Assembly (NCBI RefSeq): GCF_020329505.1
Contig: NZ_JAGKJJ010000008.1
Span: 121,235-185,234, forward strand
DNA from: Bradyrhizobium semiaridum
GTDB taxonomy: Bacteria; Pseudomonadota; Alphaproteobacteria; Rhizobiales; Xanthobacteraceae
Direction: 5' to 3'
DNA length: 64,000 bases
The notes under the pieces: generated by a model
The model's database searches: none
What the model saw: the letters and a program-made list of their open reading frames with translations, nothing else
What the model was told of the DNA's origin: nothing
Program-made: the position numbers and the translations under genes
In this document: piece by piece, positions 8,480 to 18,900 of the stretch
How the letters are laid out: each line of letters opens with the position of its first letter
Position numbering within the stretch: the stretch's first letter is position 1

Positions 8480-9034
8480 ATGATGTTGGGTGAGGACTTC
8501 GGGTCGTCGAGAATCATCGCGCGCTCCGTTGGCGTGGTGATCGCCCTTTCTGTGTCCTTTGCCTCGCACGCTGCGGCGGCCGAGGAGAGCTTTGGCGGTC
8601 CGACCTTCCGCAAGGGGATGTGGCGCTTCGTCCGCACGCTCGAGCTCGTGTCGGACTCGAAGGTCCGGCAGCGATTGTTCGAGCGGGAGATGACGCGTTG
8701 CGTCGACCCAACCCAGGCAATGAAGGCGACGTTCTCATCGGCGTCGGTCGGCAATTGTCACTCGTCGAAGCCCGAGAAGGTCAGCAACAAGTACATCTTC
8801 TCCAACCGGTGCGATTATCTCGGGCCGGTCAGCACGGTGATCACCGTGCTCAGCGATGAAGCCTATACGGAAGTCAACGAAGTCAGGGTCGGCGCGCAGC
8901 GCAGGGACCGCGTGGTCGCCCGCCGGATCAGCGACTGCCATGAGGACAGGACTTCGCTCGATCAGCAGACCGCTGAACGGCGCGACGTCTCGCCGCCCCA
9001 GGTGCAGGACACCGATGAGAGCGAACCTCTCTAG
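8480..9034 (+). CDS. Secreted DUF3617-like protein, paralogue 2
   Basis: 184 residues, the same length as the neighbour at 7696-8250. Shared segments include FRKGMWRFVRTLELV, EMTRCVDPTQAMKATFSSAS and PVSTVITVLSDEAYTEVNEV, so the pair arose by tandem duplication. The N-terminus has a hydrophobic signal segment ending ASHAAAAEE. Start ATG at 8480 (AGGA at 8467-8470); a GTG at 8453 and an ATG at 8483 are alternatives. The C-terminal 30 residues are polar and differ from paralogue 1. Function unknown; a periplasmic or extracellular location is inferred from the signal. Confidence 0.77.
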   Translation: MMLGEDFGSSRIIARSVGVVIALSVSFASHAAAAEESFGGPTFRKGMWRFVRTLELVSDSKVRQRLFEREMTRCVDPTQAMKATFSSASVGNCHSSKPEKVSNKYIFSNRCDYLGPVSTVITVLSDEAYTEVNEVRVGAQRRDRVVARRISDCHEDRTSLDQQTAERRDVSPPQVQDTDESEPL

Positions 9035-9261
9035 AGGGTGATGGGGTCAGGGTAGGTCCTGGCTTCGGACTCGCTGCACGTCTCGGCGTGCTGGGCAGGT
9101 GCGCGCTGCCAAATCTCGAAAAACAACCCCATGCAAAGGAGCCGGCGGCTGCCGGCCGCTCGACAAGGCAACGCTCGACAAGGCAACTTGACATGTCGGG
9201 CAACTCAGGGATATATTTCCAATATTCCGAAATGGCGGCGGCGAGAGCGCGCCGCCCTTCG

Positions 9262-9699
9262 TCAGATCTTCTGCTGAGCTCCAGGGCCGCTGACCGTCAC
9301 CGTGATCTTCTGGATTTCGGTGCGGCCGCCCGGATACTTCACCTCGATCGTCAGCGAATCGGCACCGACGAATTCGGCCGGCGCCTTGTAGAGGGCGACG
9401 TAAGCCGGCACCTCGAGCGCAAGGCAGGCCTTGTAATTGGTGGCCTTCGCCTTTCCGGACCGCACCACCACCTTTCCTGCTGCCGGCGGGCTGACCAGGC
9501 GGATGGTCGGCAGGGGGCCTGACGTACAGTCAGGTAACACATTGAGATAAATGCCGATTTGGGTGTCCCGGTTGGGCAGGGCCTTGACCTGGCGCTCGAC
9601 CGTGGTCTCCGACGGGACGGGCTTGGGAGCCTGTGCGGACGCCGTGCCGATAGAGCCCCACAGCAGGGCCAGGGCAGTCACCTCAACGATCACGCGCAT
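9262..9699 (-). CDS. Secreted beta-rich protein of unknown function
   Basis: 145 residues. Signal peptide MRVIVEVTALALLWGSIGTA with cleavage after ASAQ. The mature chain looks like a small all-beta domain (IYLNVLPDCTSGPLPTIRLV, ALEVPAYVALYKAPAEF, SLTIEVKYPGGRTEIQKITV), similar in feel to Ig-like or pilus-associated domains. The ATG at 9699 follows TTGGAG with six bases between; a TTG at 9711 is the only alternative. It diverges from the giant RTX protein gene, with about 230 bases between them that hold a CtrA-type box. No family is recognised. Confidence 0.72.
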   Translation of the reverse strand: MRVIVEVTALALLWGSIGTASAQAPKPVPSETTVERQVKALPNRDTQIGIYLNVLPDCTSGPLPTIRLVSPPAAGKVVVRSGKAKATNYKACLALEVPAYVALYKAPAEFVGADSLTIEVKYPGGRTEIQKITVTVSGPGAQQKI

Positions 9700-9861
9700 C
9701 GACCGCTCCAAATTGCCCGAAAGAATCCGGGTGCGGCAGCACCTATTGGCCTGCCCGGTTTAGCTAAGCATCTGATCTTGCTGAACCGACATGGTCAATT
9801 TTTACCACACCTGCACGGAAAGTATTGATTAACCAAATGCATTTCTTGACCGGGCCCGTCG

Positions 9862-9876
9862 TTAACAATAGCTTAA
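9862..9876. promoter_or_regulatory. CtrA-type box TTAA-N7-TTAA upstream of the giant RTX protein
   Basis: TTAACAATAGCTTAA matches the full alphaproteobacterial CtrA consensus TTAA-N7-TTAA. It ends 52 bases before the ATG of the giant RTX protein, a position suited to promoter control. Binding is inferred; the motif itself is directly visible. Confidence 0.6.
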
Positions 9877-9928
9877 ACGTAAATTTTTCTACAAGTTTTC
9901 CTCTAATCGCTTTTTTGCGGAGTTGATA

Positions 9929-12900
9929 ATGCAGGGACAGTTTCAGGTGGCTCAGGCCACCGGTGCGGGAAATTCTGTCAATTCGGCTCCTGTTCGAATC
10001 TACAAGCTGACGAAGCCGCTGACCGACCAGGCCGTCGTCATCAATCTCGGATACGACCAGAAGGTGAAGGTCGACTTTTCGTCGATCGCCAATGAGAAAA
10101 TCACGCTGGTCCATGTCGGCGAGAAGCTGATCATCCTGTTCGACAACCAGTCGACCGTCACAGTCGAGCCGTTCTTCGATTCCCGCGCGGACTCGCAAGG
10201 CCAGTCGCAAGATGGCGGCGCGCGCAGCAACATCACCGTCGAGATGGCGCCCGGCCGCGACGTCACGGTGCAGGAATTCGCGAGCCTGTTTCCGATCACC
10301 ACGGATTCCTCCGTGCTGCCGGCGGCGGACGGGACGGGCGGCAACGCGCAGGCGAGCGGTGCGAATTTCAGGCCCTCCGTTGTCGATCCACTCGATCCCG
10401 TTCCCACCAATCAGTTGGCGGGGCAGGAAGATCTGCCGAATTTCGTGACGCCGCCGCAGACCGGCTTTGTGCTCACGCAGAACAATCCAGCTCCGACCAT
10501 CTCTCTCGGTTTCGTGCCGGGCCTCGCCGTGGACGAGAGCTTCCTGACCGCCGCGACCAACGGCGGCGTTGCCGGTTCGGGCCAGGCTCCGCTCGGATCG
10601 ACCGTGGCATCCACGCTGGTGCCATTCACTGTCGATGCGCCGTCCGGCCAGCAGTCGCTGACCTTCGCGCTCTCGGTGAGCGCGCCGGGCGCAGATTCCG
10701 GCTTGATCGATTCAGCGACCGGCCAGCATGTGCTGCTGTCCGTCAACGCCGGCGTTGTTGAAGGCCGCACCGCCGTTGGCGGCGATCTGGTGTTTACGGT
10801 TTCGGTTGATTCGACCGGTCACGTGACGTTCACCGATCTGCGCAGCGTCCACGAGGCTGCTCCGGGCAATCCCAACGAAGCGATTTCGCTGGCGCAAGGC
10901 CTGATCACGCTGACTGCGACGGTCACGGACACTGCGAACCAGACGGCGAGCGCGCAGACCGATGTCGGTTCGCACCTGACGTTCCTGGACGACGGTCCGG
11001 TGGCGAGCACGGCAACCGGCGCGGTCGACACCTTCGTGCTGGACGAAACGCGTCCGGCGGGGACGGACTCAGCGGGCGGCTCGGCCCCGAACGGCCTTGC
11101 CAGCGTGACGGCGAACTTCTCCGACAATTTCACCGGCGGCAGCTATGGCGCCGATGGCGCTGGCACGACCACCTACACGCTGAAGCTGACCGGCACGAAC
11201 GTCGCCTCCGGCCTCTATGCGCTGGATCCGACCGACAGCAACCCGGCCCATTTCGGGCAGGGGACGCAGATCGTGCTGAACCAGTCCGGCGACACGATCA
11301 CCGGTTCGGCCAACGGCACGACGTATTTCACGATCACGATCAACGAGACGACCGGCGTGGTGACGTTCACGCAGGTCAACAACATCTGGCACGCGGATCC
11401 GGCCAATCCGGATGACGCGGCGACGATGACGCTGACGAGCGCCAATCTGCTGCAGGTGGTGCAGACCATCACCGACGCGGACGGCGACAGCGTGGCGACG
11501 CCGCTCGACGTCGGCAACGGTGTGTTCACAATCCAGGACAGCGGTCCGACGGCAAGCACGGTGGCCGGCGCGGTCGACACCCTGGTGCTGGACGAGACGC
11601 GTCCGGTCGGCTCGGACACGGCGGGCGGCTCGGCTCCGGGCGGCCTTGCCAGCGTGACGGCGAACTTCGCCGACAACTTCACCGGCGGGAGCTACGGCAG
11701 CGATGGGGCGGGCAATACCGTCTACACCCTGGTGCTGGCCGGCTCGAACGTGGCTTCGGGCCTGTACGCGCTGGAGCCGACCGACAAGAGCGCGCTCGAC
11801 GGCGACGGCATCGGGCAGGGTGCCCAGATCGTGCTGAACCAGTCGGGTGACACGATCACCGGCTCGGCGAACGGCACGACGTATTTCACCATCACGATCA
11901 ACGAGACGACCGGCGTGGTGACGTTCACGCAGGTCAACAACGTCTGGCACGCTGATCCGGCCAATCCGGATGATGCTGCGACGCTGACGCTGTCGAGCGC
12001 CGATCTGCTGCAACTGGTGCAGACCATCACCGATGCGGACGGCGACACCGTGACGACGCCGCTCAACCTCGGCAACGGCGTGTTCACGATCCAGGACAGC
12101 GGTCCGGGCAATCCGACCGTGACAATCTCCGGTGTCGAGCCTGGCGCGCTGACTTTCGACGGCGGCCTCGTGAGCGGCAACTTCGTCGGCGCCGAAGGCG
12201 CTGGCGACACCAATTCGTCTCCGACGGTGGCATCGGCGAGCTTTGCCGCCGCATTCACATTCGGCAATCTGAACGACTTCGGCACCGATGGCGCCGGTGC
12301 GACGACGATCAGCTACGCGCTGCAATTCCACGCCGGGTTTGCCGAAGGCAGCGCCTCCGGCCTGACCTCGGGTGGCCTTGCCATCAATCTGTATGAGAGT
12401 GGCGGCGTCATCACCGGCTCGACCGCGCTGACGGAAGGCGCCATCACGGCAGCCAACACGGTGTTCACGCTCAGTGTTGATAACGCCGGCGTGGTGACGC
12501 TGACGCAGACCCATGCGGTCGACCACGCTCAGCATGACGTCTACAACAATGCCTATATCTCCGACCTGCAATCACTTGCCAGCAATCTGATCGACCTGAA
12601 GGCCAGCGTTGTCACCACGGACGCCGACGGCGACACATCGGCGACGGCGACTGCATTGCTCGACCTCGGCGGCAACGTCCAGTTCGGTGACGACGGTCCG
12701 GGCACTCCGACGGTGACGGTTTCGGGTGTCGAACCGGTTGCGCTGACCTTCGATGGCGGCCTGGTCAACGGCAACTTCGTCGGTGCGGACCTGGCCGGCG
12801 ATACCGACGCGTCCTCGACGGTGGCATCGGTGAGCTTTGCCGGCGCCTTCACCTTCGGCAATTTGAACGACTTCGGCGCCGACGGCGCCGGCGCGACCAC

Positions 12901-15900
12901 GATCAGCTACGCGCTGCAGTTCCACTCCGGCTTCCTCGAGGGCAGTGCCTCCGGCCTGACATCGGGCGGCCTTGCGATCCGGCTGTACGAGAGCGGCGGT
13001 GTCATCACGGGGTCGACCGCGCTGACCGAAGGCGCGATCAACGCGGCGAACACCATGTTCACGCTGAGCGTGGACAATGCCGGCGTCGTCACGCTGACCC
13101 AGACCCATGCGGTCGACCACGCCCAGCACGACGTCTACAACAACGCCTATATCTCCGACCTGCAATCGCTTGCGAGCAACCTGATCGACCTGAAGGCCAG
13201 CGTTGTTACCACCGACAGCGACGGCGACACGTCGACCACGGCGACGGCGCTGCTCGATCTCGGCGGCAACGTCCAGTTCGGCGACGACGGTCCGGGCAAC
13301 CCGACCGTGACGACCTCCGGTGTCGAGCCGGTGGCGCTGACCTTCGACGGCGGCACAGCCAACGGCAACTTCGTCGGCGCCAACCTGGCGGGCGATACTA
13401 ATGCGTCACCCGCGGTGGCGTCGGTGAGCTTCGCCGGTGCCTTCACGTTCGGCAATTTGAACGACTTCGGTGCGGACGGCGCCGGCGCGACGACGATCAG
13501 CTACGCGCTGCAGTTCCACTCCGGCTTCCTCGAGGGCAGCGCCTCCGGCCTGACCTCGGGCGGTGCGGCGATCCGGCTGTACGAAAGCGGCGGCGTGATC
13601 ACCGGCTCGACCGCGCTGACGGAAGGCGCGATCACGGCGGCTAACACCGTGTTCACGCTCAGTGTTGATAACGCCGGCGTCGTCACGCTGACGCAGACCC
13701 ATGCGGTCGACCACGCCCAGCACGACGTCTACAACAACGCCTATATCTCCGACCTGCAATCGCTGGCTGCCAACCTGATCGACCTGAAGGCGAGCGTCGT
13801 CACCACCGACAGCGACGGCGACAGCTCGACCACGGCGACGGCGCTGCTCGACCTCGGCGGCAACGTCCAGTTCGGCGATGACGGCCCGGGCAATCCGACG
13901 GTTACGCCGTCGCGAGTCGAGCCGGTTGCGCTGACCTTCGATGGTGGCACTGCAAATGGTAACTTCGTTGGTGCGGAGCTCCCGGGCGATACCAATGCGT
14001 CACCCGCGGTGGCGTCGGTGAGCTTTGCCGGTGCCTTCACCTTCGGCAACCTCAACGACTTCGGCGCCGACGGCGCCGGCGCGACTACGATCAGCTATGC
14101 GCTGCAGTTCCATGCGGGGTTCACCGAGGGCAGCGCCTCCGGCCTGACCTCGGGCGGCCTTGCCATCAATCTGTACGAGAGCGGCGGCGTGATCACCGGC
14201 TCGACGGCGCTGACCGAAGGCGCGATCACGGCAGCCAACACCATATTCACGCTGAGCGTGGACAATGCCGGCGTTGTGACGCTGACGCAAACCCATGCGG
14301 TCGACCACGCTCAGCACGACGTCTACAACAACGCCTATATCTCCGACCTGCAGTCGCTGGCTGCCAACCTGATCGACCTGAAGGCCAGCGTCGTCACCAC
14401 CGACAGCGACGGCGACAGCTCGACCACGGCGACGGCGCTGCTCGACCTCGGCGGCAATGTCCAGTTCGGGGATGACGGCCCGGGCAATCCGACGGTTACC
14501 CCGTCGCGAGTCGAGCCGGTTGCGCTGACCTTCGACGGCGGCACAGCGAACGGCAACTTCGTTGGTGCGGACCTGGCCGGCGATACCAATGCGTCACCCG
14601 CGGTGGCGTCGGTGAGCTTCGCCGGTGCCTTCACCTTCGGCAACCTCAACGACTTCGGTGCGGACGGCGCCGGTGCGACCACGATCAGCTATGCGCTGCA
14701 GTTCCACTCCGGCTTCCTCGAGGGCAGTGCCTCCGGCCTGACCTCGGGCGGCCTTGCCATCAATCTGTACGAGAGCGGCGGTGTCATCACGGGGTCGACC
14801 GCGCTGACCGAAGGCGCGATCAACGCGGCGAACACCGTGTTCACGCTGAGTGTTGACAATGCCGGCGTGGTGACGCTGACCCAGACCCATGCGGTCGACC
14901 ACGCCCAGCATGATGTCTACAACAACGCCTATATCTCCGACCTGCAATCGCTTGCGAGCAACCTGATCGACCTGAAGGCCAGCGTTGTCACCACCGACAG
15001 CGACGGTGACAGCTCGACCACGGCGACCGCGCTGCTGGATCTCGGTGGCAACGTCCAGTTTGGCGATGACGGCCCGAGCAATCCGACGGTGACGACCTCC
15101 GGCGTCGAGCCGGTGGCGCTGACCTTCGACGGCGGCACAGCCAACGGCAACTTCGTCGGTGCGGATCTGGTCGGTGACACCAACGGGTCGCCGGCGATTG
15201 CATCGGTAAGCTTTGCCGGTGCCTTCACCTTCGGCAACCTCAACGACTACGGCGCCGATGGTGCCGGTGCGACCACGATCAGCTATGCGCTGCAGTTCCA
15301 CTCCGGCTTCCTCGAGGGCAGCACCTCCGGCCTGACCTCGGGCGGCCTTGCGATCCGGCTCTACGAGAGCGGCGGCGTGATCACGGGCTCGACCGCGCTG
15401 ACGGAAGGCGCGATCACGGCAGCCAACACCGTGTTCACGCTGAGCGTTGACAATGCCGGCGTCGTCACGCTGACCCAGACCCATGCGGTCGACCATGCCC
15501 AGCACGACGTCTACAACAATGCCTATATCTCCGATCTGCAGTCACTGGCTGCCAACCTGATCGACCTGAAGGCCAGCGTTGTTACCACCGACAGCGACGG
15601 CGACACGTCGACCACGGCGACGGCGCTGCTCGATCTCGGCGGCAACGTCCAGTTCGGCGACGACGGTCCGGGCAACCCGACGGTTACCCCGTCGCGAGTC
15701 GAGCCGGTGGCGCTGACCTTCGATGGTGGCACTGCCAATGGCAACTTCGTCGGCACCAACCTGGCCGGCGATACCAATGCGTCACCCGCGGTGGCGTCGG
15801 TGAGCTTTGCCGGTGCCTTCACCTTCGGCAACCTCAACGACTTCGGCGCCGACGGCGCCGGCGCGACTACGATCAGCTATGCGCTGCAGTTCCATGCGGG

Positions 15901-18900
15901 GTTCACCGAGGGCAGCGCCTCCGGCCTGACCTCGGGCGGCCTTGCGATCCGGCTGTACGAGAGCGGCGGCGTGATCACGGGCTCGACGGCGCTGACCGAA
16001 GGCGCGATCACGGCAGCCAACACCGTGTTCACGCTCAGTGTTGATAACGCCGGTGTGGTGACGCTGACGCAGACCCATGCGGTCGACCACGCCCAGCACG
16101 ACGTCTACAACAACGCCTATATCTCCGACCTGCAATCGCTGGCCAGCAATCTGATCGACCTGAAGGCCAGTGTCGTTACCACCGACAGCGACGGTGACAG
16201 CTCGACCACGGCGACGGCGCTGCTCGATCTCGGCGGCAACGTCCAGTTCGGCGACGACGGCCCGGGCAACCCGACCGCGACGACCTCCGGCGTCGAGCCG
16301 GTGGCGCTGACCTTCGACGGCGGCACGGCCAACGGCAACTTCGTCGGCGCCAACCTGGCGGGCGATACCAATGCGTCACCGGCGATCGCGTCGGTGAGCT
16401 TTGCCGGTGCCTTCACCTTCGGCAATTTGAACGACTACGGCGCCGATGGCGCCGGTGCGACCACGATCAGCTACGCGCTGCAGTTCCACTCCGGCTTCCT
16501 TGAGGGCAGCGCCTCCGGCCTGACCTCGGGCGGCCTTGCCATCAATCTGTATGAGAGTGGCGGTGTCATCACGGGCTCGACCGCGCTGACGGAAGGCGCG
16601 ATCACGGCAGCCAACACCATATTCACGCTGAGCGTGGACAATGCCGGCGTTGTGACGCTGACCCAGACCCATGCGGTCGATCATGCCCAGCATGATGTCT
16701 ACAACAACGCCTATATCTCCGACCTGCAATCGCTTGCGAGCAACCTGATCGACCTGAAGGCTAGCGTTGTTACCACCGACAGCGACGGCGACACGTCGAC
16801 CACGGCGACCGCGCTGCTCGATCTCGGTGGCAACGTCCAGTTTGGCGATGACGGTCCGAGCAACCCGACGGTGACGACCTCCGGTGTTGAGCCGGTGGCG
16901 CTGACCTTCGACGGCGGCACGGCCAACGGCAACTTCGTCGGCGCCAACCTGGCGGGCGATACCAATGCGTCACCCGCGGTGGCGTCGGTGAGCTTCGCCA
17001 GTGCCTTCACCTTCGGCAACCTCAACGACTACGGTGCCGATGGCGCCGGCGCGACCACGATCAGCTACGCGCTGCAGTTCCACTCCGGCTTCCTCGAGGG
17101 CAGCGCCTCCGGCCTGACCTCGGGCGGCCTTGCGATCCGGCTGTACGAGAGCGGCGGCGTGATCACGGGCTCGACCGCGCTGACGGAAGGCGCGATCACG
17201 GCAGCCAACACCGTGTTCACGCTCAGTGTTGATAACGCCGGCGTGGTGACGCTGACGCAGACCCATGCGGTCGACCACGCCCAGCATGACGTCTACAACA
17301 ATGCCTATATCTCCGACCTGCAGTCGCTGGCTGCCAACCTGATCGACCTGAAGGCCAGCGTCGTCACCACCGACAGCGACGGCGACAGCTCGACCACGGC
17401 GACCGCGCTGCTCGACCTCGGCGGCAATGTCCAGTTCGGGGATGACGGCCCGGGCAATCCGACGGTTACGCCGTCGCGAGTCGAGCCGGTTGCGCTGACC
17501 TTCGACGGCGGCACAGCGAACGGCAACTTCGTTGGTGCGGACCTGGCCGGCGATACCAATGCGTCACCCGCGGTGGCGTCGGTGAGCTTTGCCGGTGCCT
17601 TCACCTTCGGCAACCTCAACGACTTCGGCGCCGACGGCGCCGGCGCGACTACGATCAGCTATGCGCTGCAGTTCCATGCGGGGTTCACCGAGGGCAGCGC
17701 CTCCGGCCTGACCTCGGGCGGCCTTGCGATCCGGCTGTACGAGAGCGGCGGCGTGATCACGGGCTCGACGGCGCTGACCGAAGGCGCGATCACGGCAGCC
17801 AACACCGTGTTCACGCTGAGCGTGGACAATGCCGGCGTTGTGACGCTGACGCAAACCCATGCGGTCGACCATGCCCAGGCTGACGTCTACAACAACGCCT
17901 ATATCTCCGACCTGCAATCGCTGGCCAGCAATCTGATCGACCTGAAGGCCAGTGTCGTTACCACCGACAGCGACGGTGACAGCTCGACCACGGCGACGGC
18001 GCTGCTCGATCTCGGCGGCAACGTCCAGTTCGGCGACGACGGCCCGGGCAACCCGACCGCGACGACCTCCGGCGTCGAGCCGGTGGCGCTGACCTTCGAC
18101 GGCGGCACGGCCAACGGCAACTTCGTCGGCGCCAACCTGGCGGGCGATACCAATGCGTCACCCGCGGTGGCGTCGGTGAGCTTTGCCGGTGCCTTCACCT
18201 TCGGCAATTTGAACGACTACGGCGCCGATGGCGCCGGTGCGACCACGATCAGCTACGCGCTGCAGTTCCACTCCGGCTTCCTTGAGGGCAGCGCCTCCGG
18301 CCTGACCTCGGGCGGCGCAGCGATCCGGCTGTACGAGAGCGGCGGTGTCATCACCGGCTCGACCGCGCTGACGGAAGGCGCGATCACGGCAGCCAACACG
18401 GTGTTCACGCTCAGTGTTGATAACGCCGGCGTTGTGACGCTGACCCAGACCCATGCGGTCGACCACGCTCAGCACGACGTCTACAACAACGCCTACATCT
18501 CCGACCTGCAATCGCTTGCGAGCAACCTGATCGACCTGAAGGCCAGCGTCGTTACCACCGACAGCGACGGCGACAGCTCGACCACGGCGACCGCGCTGCT
18601 CGATCTCGGCGGCAACGTCCAGTTCGGCGACGACGGTCCGGGCAACCCGACCGCGACGACCTCCGGCGTCGAGCCGGTGGCGCTGACCTTCGACGGCGGA
18701 ACAGCGAACGGCAACTTCGTCGGCGCCAACCTGGCGGGCGATACCAATGCGTCACCCGCGGTGGCGTCGGTGAGCTTTGCCAGTGCCTTCACCTTCGGCA
18801 ATCTGAACGACTACGGTGCGGACGGCGCCGGTGCGACCACGATCAGCTATGCGCTGCAGTTCCACTCCGGCTTCCTCGAGGGCAGCGCCTCCGGCCTGAC

